Source of the DNA: Clostridium tagluense
GTDB lineage: Bacteria > Bacillota > Clostridia > Clostridiales > Clostridiaceae
DNA length: 64,000 nucleotides
NCBI RefSeq assembly: GCF_003865095.1
Contig: NZ_BHYK01000003.1
Span: forward strand, 1 to 64,000
Direction: 5' to 3'
Under the pieces are notes generated by a model, which saw only the letters and a list, made by a program, of their open reading frames with translations, made no database searches and had not been told where the DNA came from. This document shows positions 45,957 through 55,622 of this stretch, one piece after another. Position 1 is the first letter of the stretch. Each line of letters starts with the position of its first letter. Both the position numbers and the translations under genes were made by a program.

Positions 45957-46754
45957 TTATTTGCGTAAATTATTAGCCATTTGCCACATTTCATCAGCAG
46001 TTTTTAAAGTAGAAGAACTAAGTTGAAAGGCCCTTTGAGTCACAAGCATATCCGTCATTTCTGTTGCCATATCAACATTAGATAGTTCTAAATATCCCTG
46101 CATAACAGAATAATCATTACTTTGAACAACCTGTGCACCAGGCTTTGGCATAAATAAACTGTCTCCTATAGAAATCATTGAATTATCACCTACAACATTT
46201 GCAATTTTCACTTTTCCAAGAGGTACGTTTCCAGTGCTTCCTTTTATAGTTACAACACCCTTGTCATCTACATTAAAATTGTTCCTATTGAATTTATAAG
46301 GTCCATTCACTCTGTTAATATTATTACCCTGTGCATCAACTATACTTAATCTATTCCCCCCCTGATCAACTATGGTACCGCTTGAATCTGTGAGAAAATT
46401 ACCTGTTCTTGTATAGGCTTTACTACCATCCGGCTGAACCACTTCAAAATAGCCTGTACCATCTATAGCCAAATCCGTTGGAAGGTTTGTATTTGTAACA
46501 CCGCCTTGCATATTATCTCTTGTCCATTCTCCTAGCCTAACACCAGTACCGTTTTGAAGTATGGACTTACCATTTTTATCAGAAGATACTGGGTATCCAT
46601 TTCTGTCAAGTGACTCGTAAACAAGGTCCTTAAAATTTGCATTAATTTTTTTATAACCATTAGTATTTACGTTTGCAATATTATTTGATATACAATCTAA
46701 TTTTTCTTGTTGAGCCATCATAGAGCTTTGACTATTCCATAAAAGTCTTAACAT
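45957..46754 (-). CDS. flgG: Flagellar basal-body rod protein FlgG
   Basis: 265 residues. Rod and hook family signatures are the N-terminal LDCISNNIANVNTNGYKK, the central LAIDGTGYFEV and YTRTGNF, and the C-terminal GYLELSNVDMATEMTDML and TLKTADEMWQMANNLRK. It forms the distal rod. GGGGGAATG precedes the ATG. It pairs with the flgF-like gene, as flhO/flhP do in B. subtilis, so the exact rod role is shared between them. Confidence 0.92.
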   Translation of the reverse strand: MLRLLWNSQSSMMAQQEKLDCISNNIANVNTNGYKKINANFKDLVYESLDRNGYPVSSDKNGKSILQNGTGVRLGEWTRDNMQGGVTNTNLPTDLAIDGTGYFEVVQPDGSKAYTRTGNFLTDSSGTIVDQGGNRLSIVDAQGNNINRVNGPYKFNRNNFNVDDKGVVTIKGSTGNVPLGKVKIANVVGDNSMISIGDSLFMPKPGAQVVQSNDYSVMQGYLELSNVDMATEMTDMLVTQRAFQLSSSTLKTADEMWQMANNLRK

Positions 46755-46782
46755 CTGCTACATTCCCCCTCATTTGCACATT

Positions 46783-47565
46783 TTATCTTACTGTACCAAC
46801 ATCATTAACAGCTTTTCCCAGTGTTTCATCCATTGCTTGTAAAACTTTTTGATTACTTTCAAAATTTCTCAAAATTGTCATCATATTTATCATTTCATTT
46901 GTAATATTAACATTAGATTTTTCTAGTGCGTTTTGTCTAACTGTAATATTTTGATTTTGCAACGGATTTACTCCTTCAAACAAATTATCTCCAACTTTTT
47001 TAAGAGTTTTATAATCTGCAAAGTCCACTGTATTTAATTTATATAAATTTTCGCCATTAACTGAGATATTTCCGTATTTATCAGCTTTAAGTTTAGCATC
47101 ACCAACAAATAGTGGTTGTACTGCATTTGTTGCTTTGTTTTTACATAACACCTTGTCTCCGCTATCTGTTACCAAATAGCCCTGTCCATCAACATGAAAA
47201 TTACCGCTTCTAGTGTAATAATCCTTATTATTAATACCATCATTCCTTTGCACTGTAAAAAATCCTTTTCCTTCAATTGCAAAATCTGTGGATTTATCCG
47301 TTGTTTTAATAAGACCTTGAGTAAATTCTGTGTTTATATCATCGATTCTACTTCCCATACTCAAAGAACCAATAGTATTTTTAGTGTTTTTGCCATTTAC
47401 AATTTTATCATAGTTTTGTATTAATACATCATCAAATTTTTTAATAGAAAGATTTTCACTTTTAAAACCATTTGTATTGGCATTTGCTAAATTATTAGCT
47501 ACTATACTTTGTTTAGCTTCTCCAGTTATGAGTCCTGTCACTGCTGTGTAAAGACCTCTAATCAT
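46783..47565 (-). CDS. flgF: Flagellar basal-body rod protein FlgF-like
   Basis: 260 residues. It shows the same family architecture: VANNLANANTNGFKSE near residue 25, FAIEGKGFFTVQ, YTRSGNFHVDGQGYL, and a C-terminal EKSNVNITNEMINMMTILRNFESNQKVLQAMDETLGK. The N-terminal MIRGLYTAVTGLI and lower similarity to FlgG suggest FlgF (proximal rod). Its ATG overlaps the stop of the small upstream gene (ATGA). Confidence 0.88.
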   Translation of the reverse strand: MIRGLYTAVTGLITGEAKQSIVANNLANANTNGFKSENLSIKKFDDVLIQNYDKIVNGKNTKNTIGSLSMGSRIDDINTEFTQGLIKTTDKSTDFAIEGKGFFTVQRNDGINNKDYYTRSGNFHVDGQGYLVTDSGDKVLCKNKATNAVQPLFVGDAKLKADKYGNISVNGENLYKLNTVDFADYKTLKKVGDNLFEGVNPLQNQNITVRQNALEKSNVNITNEMINMMTILRNFESNQKVLQAMDETLGKAVNDVGTVR

Positions 47566-47789
47566 TTTCCCACATCCTTATTATTAATAATTGGCATTTC
47601 ATCAGGGTAACGCATTCCATATCCTCTAGCCCTTATTTCCACCTTACCTTTACTCATTTCATAATTTATCTTTGCACCACTTAATAAAATTGCAGAAATA
47701 ATCAGGCCAATTCCTATTCCTATTAGAATTTTACTATCACTTAGAAAGCCTATTAAATTTTTTATCTTATATATAAATCCTTTATTAAT
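47562..47789 (-). CDS. Small membrane protein with no standard start codon, flagellar operon
   Basis: The gap between the SwrB-like gene and flgF is filled by an open frame on the minus strand. It encodes one membrane helix (ILIGIGIGLIISAILL) followed by a basic tail with RARGYGMRYPDEMPII. The frame begins after a TAA and has no ATG, GTG or TTG before the helix. An ATT at 47787-47789 lies 7 nt after AAGGGGG, which would give 75 residues. The stop overlaps the flgF start. The coding-type tail and tight overlaps make it a likely real gene; the start is inferred. Confidence 0.65.
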   Translation of the reverse strand: MNKGFIYKIKNLIGFLSDSKILIGIGIGLIISAILLSGAKINYEMSKGKVEIRARGYGMRYPDEMPIINNKDVGK

Positions 47790-48226
47790 AGTACTTCCCC
47801 CTTACCTAAATGCAATATTTCCGATATTTCTCCCACAGATAATCCTTCGGCAAATAGTCTCTTTATTTCCTCCAGCTTTTCACTGTTTTTATTATGCACT
47901 TCATCTATAATAATTTCATTTTCGTTTTCATCATCAATTTCCTCTATATTTTCTCTATGTTTAGCTTGCTCTATATATGAAATATCTAAGTTTTTATTTG
48001 TGACCTCATTTTTTTTCATAATTTCTTTAATTTGCACTAATTCACTTTGAAGTTCCAAAATACTTTCAGAAAATTCTCGTCTAAGCTCTCCTATTCTAAT
48101 GTCATAATCATTAGTATTTTCTATGGCATTTCCTAGAGCTCCTTTAAAGGACTTGTTCTGCTTTTTTATAGATAAGACATTTAAAATTACAAGAATTAAT
48201 CCAATAAAAATTAATAAACCCGTCAT
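47762..48226 (-). CDS. SwrB-like membrane-anchored coiled-coil protein
   Basis: 154 residues from MTGLLIFIG (ATG 48226; the GTG at 48235 lies within the ribosome site GGAGTGA). One N-terminal membrane helix (about 2-18) is followed by a coiled coil (about 45-75), an acidic linker and a C-terminal HTH-like module, IKRLFAEGLSVGEISEILHLGKGEV. B. subtilis swrB occupies the same place right after sigD, has the same layout and promotes flagellar export activation. Homology is plausible but not certain. Confidence 0.7.
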   Translation of the reverse strand: MTGLLIFIGLILVILNVLSIKKQNKSFKGALGNAIENTNDYDIRIGELRREFSESILELQSELVQIKEIMKKNEVTNKNLDISYIEQAKHRENIEEIDDENENEIIIDEVHNKNSEKLEEIKRLFAEGLSVGEISEILHLGKGEVLLIKDLYIR

Positions 48227-48243
48227 ATAATTCACTCCAAATT

Positions 48244-48975
48244 CTATAGTATTTCATATTTCAGTTTTACTAGAGCTTTTCTTAGATTTACAAGGGCCCT
48301 ACTGTGAAGTTGACATACTCTTGATTCAGATACATTTAAAATATTCCCTATTTCTTTTAGTGTAAGTCCTTCGTAATAATATAAGGTTAAAACCATTTTA
48401 TCTTTCTCTTTTAGGTTATCAAGGCCTAAGGATAAATATTCAATTTGCTCTTTTTCCTCTAATACTTTTTCTGGGCTTGGACTTCTATCATCCTTAATTG
48501 TACCACTAAGTGGCATTTCATCCTCATCCGAAAATATTAGATCTTCTAGTGAAACTACAGATATATAATTTATATTATTCTCAATATCAGCTACCTCATC
48601 AATTGTAATTCCCAGTTCCTTTGCAATTTCATGGTTTGAAGGCTCTCTATAAAGAAGCTTCTGTAGCCTCTCAATTGCTTCATTATACCTATTAAGCTTA
48701 TCCATAGCGCCCTTAGAGATGGGGCTATTCTTACGAAGTTCATCAATCATAGCACCTTTTATTCTTATTGATGCATAACTTGAAAACTTCATGCCTTTAG
48801 TTGCATCAAATTTTCCTAGTGCATCCATAAGTCCAACCATTCCATAACTAATTAAATCTTCATATTGCACATATTTGGTTTTTCCAATTATTACTCTAGA
48901 TGCGATATATTTAACTAAGGGTATATTGGTTTTAACAATTTGCTCTCGCACATCAGCTAAACTCGCTATGGACAT
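48244..48975 (-). CDS. sigD: RNA polymerase sigma factor SigD/FliA (sigma-28)
   Basis: 243 residues, lacking region 1 as in other FliA factors. Region 2 includes YEDLISYGMVGLMDALGKFD and FSSYASIRIKGAMIDELR; region 3 NHEIAKELGI; region 4 LTLKEIGNILNVSESRVCQLHSRAL. It directs late flagellar and motility genes. No filament gene lies in this window. AGGAGG precedes the ATG. It sits in the same operon as flhF, flhG and the PilZ gene. Confidence 0.96.
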   Translation of the reverse strand: MSIASLADVREQIVKTNIPLVKYIASRVIIGKTKYVQYEDLISYGMVGLMDALGKFDATKGMKFSSYASIRIKGAMIDELRKNSPISKGAMDKLNRYNEAIERLQKLLYREPSNHEIAKELGITIDEVADIENNINYISVVSLEDLIFSDEDEMPLSGTIKDDRSPSPEKVLEEKEQIEYLSLGLDNLKEKDKMVLTLYYYEGLTLKEIGNILNVSESRVCQLHSRALVNLRKALVKLKYEIL

Positions 48976-48986
48976 ATAAACGCCTC

Positions 48987-49631
48987 CTAAATTTTTTTCA
49001 TCTGTTCTCTCATAAGTTGAAATATGTATTTAATTATTCTTTCCCTTGTTAAATTATCTAAAAATTCAAAGCTAAGTCCACAAACAAACCTACCTTCATC
49101 ATCTTTTTGGATTCTCTTTGCTTGTCCCACTATATGTATCTCTTCGTTATTAACCGTTAAATTTACCAAAATAAAATCATTCTTCACAATTTCTTCTGAT
49201 ACTCTGACCTTCATGCCACCACCACTTAAATCAACTATTGAAGCCTTCAGATATTCGCTCTCATCTATGGCCTTTGGACTTATTTTAGGCTGATTCTTAA
49301 GGTTTTTATATTTAGCAGTGTTTATCAATGATATCCTAACATATTTTCTTCTTTGAATCTTTTCTATTTCCAAAGGTTTTGATATAAGTAAAATAGGTAT
49401 ATTTTCAATTTTACGTCCTATAACTGAAGATTTAAATTTATAAAGATTTTCATCTTCATAATAAATCACATCTATAATATCTCCCCTTGACAATGGAACA
49501 TATTGACCTGCACTCAGAGGAACACTAATTGCTATATATTCCTCTGTTAAATCTTGTATGTTAGTATTATAATATCTTTCGTCAACTAATATTTCCACTT
49601 TCTTGTTTATGGCAAAATCAACCTTAGTCAT
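48987..49631 (-). CDS. PilZ-domain c-di-GMP receptor (YcgR/DgrA type)
   Basis: 214 residues. The N-terminal YcgR-type domain (about 1-95) precedes a PilZ domain with the c-di-GMP binding motifs RRKYVR and DLSGGGMKV. Such proteins act as a flagellar brake by binding the motor when c-di-GMP is high. Position between flhG and sigD supports a motility role. The binding residues appear intact. Confidence 0.93.
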   Translation of the reverse strand: MTKVDFAINKKVEILVDERYYNTNIQDLTEEYIAISVPLSAGQYVPLSRGDIIDVIYYEDENLYKFKSSVIGRKIENIPILLISKPLEIEKIQRRKYVRISLINTAKYKNLKNQPKISPKAIDESEYLKASIVDLSGGGMKVRVSEEIVKNDFILVNLTVNNEEIHIVGQAKRIQKDDEGRFVCGLSFEFLDNLTRERIIKYIFQLMREQMKKI

Positions 49632-49643
49632 TACCTCAACCCC

Positions 49644-50504
49644 TTACGAAAAAATACTGAAAATTTTCTTAAATAATCCTTCTATACCCATACCACTTGT
49701 CTTATCATTCATACCTTCAATTTTACTTGCAATACTATTTATATCCCGAGCGGACTCTGAAGTCGGATAACTTAGAATTACAGGTTGTTGAGCTCTTACT
49801 GCATAAGCTAATTTTTTATCTTCACTTATTTTACCTAAATATTCTAATTTCATATCAAGAAATTTAGTAACAGCATTGTTAAACTTATTAAAAGTCATAT
49901 TAGCTTCATTATTATCTAAGGATCTATTCACTATAACTTTCGCAGAATCTTTAATTTTAAAATGCTTAACAGCCTTAAGTAGACTATATGCGTCTGTTAG
50001 TGAAGTAGGCTCTGGAGTTGTTACAATTATTAAATCCTCACAACAAGCAATGAAACCCAAAACACTTTTATTTACACCAGCACCAGTATCCATTATTATA
50101 TAATCTAGTCCTGTTAAAGCAGTAAGTTTATTTAAAAATACATTCCTTTGAATTTCTGTCAAGTCCTCAACTTTCATAATAGCGGAACCTCCTGGAAGAA
50201 GTTTCACCCCAAATGGTCCATTTATTACAACATCCTCAATTTCTTTACCATTGCTTATAACATCAAATACGTTATACCTTGAAGAGCATCCCATTATAAT
50301 ATCATCATTTCCCATGCCTATATCTGCATCAAAAATCATAACTTTCCTACCCATCTTTTGAAGTGCAATAGATAAATTAACTACTATATTACTTTTCCCC
50401 ACTCCACCTTTACCAGAGGTAACTGTTATAATTCTAGGCTTACTATCCAAACTATCAAGATTTTTCAATGCCATTTGTCTAAGTCCTTGTGCTTGGTCTA
50501 GCAT
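49644..50504 (-). CDS. flhG: Flagellar number regulator FlhG (MinD-like ATPase)
   Basis: 286 residues. A short N-terminal helix (DQAQGLRQMALK, the typical FlhG FlhF-activating segment) is followed by the deviant Walker A SGKGGVGKSN (30-39), IFDADIGMGNDDI and a switch-2 IIMDTGAG. The C-terminal helix MGIEGLFKKIFSIFS is amphipathic and suits membrane binding. FlhG limits flagellar number and position with FlhF. It overlaps the flhF stop by 7 nt. Confidence 0.95.
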   Translation of the reverse strand: MLDQAQGLRQMALKNLDSLDSKPRIITVTSGKGGVGKSNIVVNLSIALQKMGRKVMIFDADIGMGNDDIIMGCSSRYNVFDVISNGKEIEDVVINGPFGVKLLPGGSAIMKVEDLTEIQRNVFLNKLTALTGLDYIIMDTGAGVNKSVLGFIACCEDLIIVTTPEPTSLTDAYSLLKAVKHFKIKDSAKVIVNRSLDNNEANMTFNKFNNAVTKFLDMKLEYLGKISEDKKLAYAVRAQQPVILSYPTSESARDINSIASKIEGMNDKTSGMGIEGLFKKIFSIFS

Positions 50505-51697
50505 ATAGTATCCTCTCCTAATATAAGACTAATAATTTTGTCATCGGATAACTCTTTAATATCATCAGGTACATTTTGACCAGTTGTCACAAAACTTAAG
50601 GGTTTTTGGGCAGTTTCTAATATATTAAGTATGGAACCATAAGTGGAAGTTTCGTCTAATTTAGTTACTATTATACTATTATAATTCAAAATTTGATATC
50701 CTTCAATAATATATTTAATATCTTTGTTCTTTGTTGTAGAACTTAGTACTAAATTGATGTTTTTTGTATCTGCTTTTTCAACAAAAGTTCGGAGTTCAGA
50801 GATTTGCATTTTGTTTTTACTACTTCTTCCAGTAGTATCAATTAATACTACCTCACATTCATTCATAGACTCTATAGCATCATCCATATCCTTCATATTG
50901 TATACTACTTTAAAAGGTATGTTCATAATATCAGCATAAGTTTTAAGCTGCTCAACTGCACCAATTCTGTAAGTATCTACAGTAATTAGTCCCACTTTTT
51001 TCTTCTCCACTAGTGCTAGCCTTCCTGCAAGTTTTGCAATAGTTGTAGTTTTCCCTACACCTGTTGGTCCTACCATAACTATTCTTCCTTGTAAACTCGG
51101 CTTAGTAACATGAATCATTTCTTTTAGCACAAGTTTCAATTTTTCATATTCACTAGTTTGCAGCTCATCTTTAGTTTTAAAATTTTCAATTTTCCTCATT
51201 ATATTTACGATAATTTCACTATCTACATCATTCTCTTCTAACATTTTTTCTATATCACTTTTATTATTTCCTGGGATATTATCACTGGTAAGCTTACTTA
51301 TCATAGTTTTCATTTGTTTCATTTCGCTCATTAGGTCAGTTGTGGAATCAATACTGTTAGCCTTTTTGTTAACAGTATTGCGCTCCTTTGCATACTCCGA
51401 ATTTTTATGTAGGCTATTAACTTGTTTTTCAGGTTCCCTAGGATAGGCTTTAATTTCATTTTGCTGCTCCACAACTTTTTTAATTGCTTCGATGCTTTCT
51501 TTCACATCTTGATTTTGCTCACTTATTTCATTTTCAATAGCTGCAGTAACTTCAATAATCTTGTGTGAAAATAATCCTTTTATTCCTGGTTTTCGAATTT
51601 TCCTTTGACTTATAATTACAGCTTCCGAGCCTAGTTCATATCTTATTCTTGTCATGGCTTCGTTCATGTTATTCACTACATATCGTTTTATAATCAT
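50498..51697 (-). CDS. flhF: Flagellar placement GTPase FlhF (SRP family)
   Basis: 399 residues. The N-terminal basic B domain (MIIKRYVVNNMNEAMTRIRYELG onward) and a variable linker (about 70-150) are followed by an NG domain. P-loop GPTGVGKTTT (about 209-218), DTYRIGAVEQL, DTTGRS and TKLDET are the SRP GTPase motifs. It recruits the first export components to the assembly site. It shares ATGA with the flhA stop. Confidence 0.95.
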   Translation of the reverse strand: MIIKRYVVNNMNEAMTRIRYELGSEAVIISQRKIRKPGIKGLFSHKIIEVTAAIENEISEQNQDVKESIEAIKKVVEQQNEIKAYPREPEKQVNSLHKNSEYAKERNTVNKKANSIDSTTDLMSEMKQMKTMISKLTSDNIPGNNKSDIEKMLEENDVDSEIIVNIMRKIENFKTKDELQTSEYEKLKLVLKEMIHVTKPSLQGRIVMVGPTGVGKTTTIAKLAGRLALVEKKKVGLITVDTYRIGAVEQLKTYADIMNIPFKVVYNMKDMDDAIESMNECEVVLIDTTGRSSKNKMQISELRTFVEKADTKNINLVLSSTTKNKDIKYIIEGYQILNYNSIIVTKLDETSTYGSILNILETAQKPLSFVTTGQNVPDDIKELSDDKIISLILGEDTIC

Positions 51698-53760
51698 TGT
51701 AGAGTCACAACCCCTTCAGTTTTAATCTCAACTTCATTTGGTATCTCATTGAGAGAAAGCACGCAAATAGTAGGAAATACCATCTCAATTAATTTTCTAA
51801 AAGCTGGCCTTATCTTTGGAGATACTAGTATTACTGGTTGATTATTATGAAAATAAATTGTGCTAATATTATTTTTAATAGAATTCAATATCTTACCTGT
51901 GGTACCCGGATCAACTGCTGGAAAAGATCCCTGTAGGGACTTTTGAATGTTACTTGAAATAATATTTTCAACTTCTGGTGAAAGCGTCATAATTGTTATA
52001 CTTCCATTATCGTCAACTAGTCCATTACAGATACTTCTTCCCAGAGAAAAACGAACATATTCTGTTAATACTTCTAAATCCTTAGTTATTCTAGAATTAT
52101 CCGCCAAAGACTCAAGTATTGTGACCATATCCTTTATAGCTACTCTTTCTTTAAGTAAACTTTGAAGAACCTTTTGAACCTCACCAATAGTCATAAGATC
52201 TGGTATTAATTCTTCTACTACAGTATTATATTTTTCTTTTACAGAATCAATTAATAGCTTAGTTTCCTGCCTGCCTAGGAGTTCAAATGCATGAGTTTTA
52301 ATAGTTTCTGTTAAATGAGTGACCATTACAGTAGTTGGATCTACAACTGTTAGTCCCTTTATTTCTGCATCCTCTCTTTGATCATTATTTATCCACACTG
52401 CCGGCAGTCCAAAAGTGGGTTCAATTGTATTAATACCTTGTATATTAATATCTTCAGAACTAGGGTCAATACAAAGTAACATGCTTGGCATTAAATCACC
52501 TTTAATTATTACAGTTCCACGAATTTTAACTACGTATTCATTTGTTTTAAGTTGCAAATTATCTTTAATTCTAATAGGTTGAACAACAATCCCCATTTCA
52601 AGGGCACATTGTCTTCTTACTGAAGCTATTCGTTGTAATAGGTCTCCTCCTGTAGCTTCATCTGCCAGAGGGATTAATCCATATCCTATTTCTATTTCCA
52701 TAGGTTCCACAGAAATCAGACTCATTACATTTTCTGGTTCTCTGTTTTCAGTTTCAAAATTTTCTTGTTCATCATTTTCTATTCTCATAATTTTTTGATC
52801 TTTTTCATCCTTATGCAAGAAATATGCACTGGTTGCCGTAGCAATGGATAGCAAAATAAAAACAAGATGAGGCATACCTGGAATAGCAGCCAAAACTAAT
52901 AATACCACTGATGCTAGGGCAATAACCTTTGGAAATGCTGTAAGTTGCGCCGTTACTTGAGTTCCTAAATTTGTAGTGCTACCAGACCGCGTAACTAGAA
53001 TACCTGACGCAACTGATATTAAAAGCGCCGGAATCTGGCCTACAAGACCATCACCTACTGTAAGGCGTACATAAGTAGTTGCAGCTTTTGCAATCGGCAT
53101 TTTAAGCATCAGTACACCTATAATTATCCCACCAAAAATATTAATCATGGTAATAATTATACCAGCTATTGCATCTCCCTTTACAAATTTAGAAGCTCCA
53201 TCCATTGCTCCATAAAAACTAGCTTCATCCTGCAATTTTGTTCTTCTCGCTCTTGCCTCTTCTTCAGTTATAGCACCTGCATTCAAATCAGCATCAATAC
53301 TCATCTGTTTACCTGGCATAGCGTCTAGTGTAAATCTGGCAGAAACTTCAGAAACTCTACCTGCACCTGCTGTAATAACTATAAACTGTATAACAATTAT
53401 TATTAAGAAAATAATTATTCCAACTACATAATTACCTCCAACAACAAATTCACCAAAGGCCTCAATTATATCTCCTGCATAAGCCTCTGTTAATACTAGC
53501 CTTGTAGATGAAATATTTAGCCCCAATCTTAAAAGTGTTGTAATAAGCAGTAATGTTGGAAAAACTGAAAATTGCAAAACTTCCGTTGTAAACATTGTTA
53601 ATAGTAAAATTACAACTGCTAGTGTAATATTCAGTGCAATTATTACATCAAGAAGCTTTGGTGGTAATGGAATTATTATCATTAAAATTATTCCCATTAC
53701 GCCAAATGCTACTAAAACATCCACATTATTTTTTATGTTAACTCTTACTTTTTCAGCCAC
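51694..53760 (-). CDS. flhA: Flagellar export protein FlhA
   Basis: 688 residues. The N-terminal half has eight membrane helices and the conserved FHIPEP loop: RVSEVSARFTLDAMPGKQMSIDADLNAG and EEARARR. The C-terminal cytoplasmic domain (about 350-688) forms the nonameric export ring that receives substrate-chaperone pairs. The start is GTG with GGAGGGTAA upstream. Confidence 0.97.
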   Translation of the reverse strand: MAEKVRVNIKNNVDVLVAFGVMGIILMIIIPLPPKLLDVIIALNITLAVVILLLTMFTTEVLQFSVFPTLLLITTLLRLGLNISSTRLVLTEAYAGDIIEAFGEFVVGGNYVVGIIIFLIIIVIQFIVITAGAGRVSEVSARFTLDAMPGKQMSIDADLNAGAITEEEARARRTKLQDEASFYGAMDGASKFVKGDAIAGIIITMINIFGGIIIGVLMLKMPIAKAATTYVRLTVGDGLVGQIPALLISVASGILVTRSGSTTNLGTQVTAQLTAFPKVIALASVVLLVLAAIPGMPHLVFILLSIATATSAYFLHKDEKDQKIMRIENDEQENFETENREPENVMSLISVEPMEIEIGYGLIPLADEATGGDLLQRIASVRRQCALEMGIVVQPIRIKDNLQLKTNEYVVKIRGTVIIKGDLMPSMLLCIDPSSEDINIQGINTIEPTFGLPAVWINNDQREDAEIKGLTVVDPTTVMVTHLTETIKTHAFELLGRQETKLLIDSVKEKYNTVVEELIPDLMTIGEVQKVLQSLLKERVAIKDMVTILESLADNSRITKDLEVLTEYVRFSLGRSICNGLVDDNGSITIMTLSPEVENIISSNIQKSLQGSFPAVDPGTTGKILNSIKNNISTIYFHNNQPVILVSPKIRPAFRKLIEMVFPTICVLSLNEIPNEVEIKTEGVVTLQ

Positions 53761-53772
53761 AATTACCCTCCA

Positions 53773-55611
53773 CTACTTTCTTTTCTTTAATTTGTATACC
53801 AGTGCCAATATCTCCGCCACAGCTCCATACATTTCCGTTGGAATTTCTGAGCCTATATCTAATTCTTTATATATTAACCTTGCTAGTGGTTTATTTTCAA
53901 TAATTGGGATATCATTTTCTTTAGCAACTTCTTTTATTTTTATAGCCACATTATCTGCACCAATAGCCACAACTATTGGTGCCCCTTCGCCTCCCTGCTC
54001 ATATTTAATAGCAATAGCTAGATGAGTAGGGTTTGTGATAACCACAGTAGCATCGGGAACTGATTGCATCATTCTACTTGATGCCATTTCTCTTTGCTTT
54101 TGCCTAATTTTCGATTTAATTTGTGGGTCTCCTTCTTGTTGTTTATATTCTTCTTTAACTTCCTGCATACTCATTTTAAGTTCTTTATTATGCTTATATT
54201 TTTGGTATGCAAAATCAATTACAGATATTATAAGCATAATTATGGCGATTTTAAAAAATATGTCTATTACCAATTTTCCAAAAACAACTAAAATGGCCTC
54301 TATTTTCAGACTTCCATAATTCATCATTTGTAAATAATTGTCTTTGATAAAATTGTAAGCTACTATTCCTATGGTGGTAACTATAGCTAAATTTTTCAGT
54401 AAATCCACCAGGGATCTTGTAGAAAAAATTTTCTTAAATCCACTTATAGGACTTAGTTTTTTTAAATCAGGTTTAAGTGGTTCACCAGTAAGTATAAAAC
54501 CAGATTGCATCAAACTTGCCACCACTCCCATTATCATAATAGGCACCATAATTGGTAAAAGCAAAAGCCCAAATTTTATTATAGAAACAAAAAGCACCGT
54601 TCTAAAAGTTTCCTCAGTAACAATCAATGTTAAATAATTTTCTAAAAAAATAATCATTACACCTTTTAATGTATCTAATATATAGGCACCGAGCATTATG
54701 AGTAAAAGTGTTGAGGTGAGTAGTGTAACGGTAGATGATAATTCCTTACTCTTTGCTACTTGACCCTTTTTCTTTGAATCACTTTTCTTTTTGGGAGTAG
54801 CTTCTTCGGTTTTTTCACCGCTATCCGATGAGGCAAAAATTAGCAAGGGTATTACCTTATAGAAAGCTTTAATTATATCTGGAATAGTGTAAAAAGAATT
54901 TACTATTAATTTTATGACAATAGGTAGTACTAAAGCAAAACAACTGAGTCCTACTAGTATTTTTATTGGCATACCTAAAATCATAACATTTAATTGTGGT
55001 ACAGTTCTTGACACTAGTCCCATAGCTAAATCCGTTATAATAATTATCAAAATAATTGGTATTGCTATTTTAAATCCAAGTGTAAAAAATTCTATAAAAA
55101 TTTTCACCATCATCATAGCTGTTCCTTGTGAAAGTATAAACTTTCCAATATTAACAACGTTAAAAGAATCAATAATAGCCCTTATCAGCATATGATGGCC
55201 ATCTACAACAAAAAACATTACCATGCTTACCCAGTAAAGTAACCTTCCAAGCAGTGTAACATTCTCATTAGATATAGGATCAAACATGCTCATCATGGAA
55301 AACCCAACTTGGAAATCCATAAGCTGACCTGCCATCTGCGCTGAGAAAAAACAAAACTTTGTTATGTATCCTAATGCGAGTCCAGTAATAACCTCATCTA
55401 TACAGAATTTTATGAGTCCAGTGTTATTCGTAATTAAGCTTACATTTGCATAATTAACGCCTGGCAAAATCAGAAAAGTAAAAACAACACAAAATCCAAC
55501 TTTAACCATTGCAGGAGTACCCTTAGGAAAGAAAATTGGTATACCCATAACGAAGGCTGATACTCGCAGTAGCACCATTATAAAGCCTAAATAATAAGCT
55601 GTATTAATCAA
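53773..55611 (-). CDS. fliR-flhB: FliR-FlhB fusion protein of the flagellar export gate
   Basis: 612 residues. Residues about 1-255 are FliR (six helices, SAQMAGQLMDFQVGFSM). From about 262 the sequence continues as FlhB: EKTEEATPKKKSDSKKKGQVAKS, four helices, and a cytoplasmic domain with the self-cleavage site NPTH at about residue 527. The TTG start follows GGTGGAG. The frame has no stop between the halves. Fusions of this kind are known in clostridia and are compatible with function; here the arrangement is clear from the sequence. Confidence 0.96.
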   Translation of the reverse strand: MINTAYYLGFIMVLLRVSAFVMGIPIFFPKGTPAMVKVGFCVVFTFLILPGVNYANVSLITNNTGLIKFCIDEVITGLALGYITKFCFFSAQMAGQLMDFQVGFSMMSMFDPISNENVTLLGRLLYWVSMVMFFVVDGHHMLIRAIIDSFNVVNIGKFILSQGTAMMMVKIFIEFFTLGFKIAIPIILIIIITDLAMGLVSRTVPQLNVMILGMPIKILVGLSCFALVLPIVIKLIVNSFYTIPDIIKAFYKVIPLLIFASSDSGEKTEEATPKKKSDSKKKGQVAKSKELSSTVTLLTSTLLLIMLGAYILDTLKGVMIIFLENYLTLIVTEETFRTVLFVSIIKFGLLLLPIMVPIMIMGVVASLMQSGFILTGEPLKPDLKKLSPISGFKKIFSTRSLVDLLKNLAIVTTIGIVAYNFIKDNYLQMMNYGSLKIEAILVVFGKLVIDIFFKIAIIMLIISVIDFAYQKYKHNKELKMSMQEVKEEYKQQEGDPQIKSKIRQKQREMASSRMMQSVPDATVVITNPTHLAIAIKYEQGGEGAPIVVAIGADNVAIKIKEVAKENDIPIIENKPLARLIYKELDIGSEIPTEMYGAVAEILALVYKLKKRK

Positions 55612-55622
55612 TATATCTCCAC

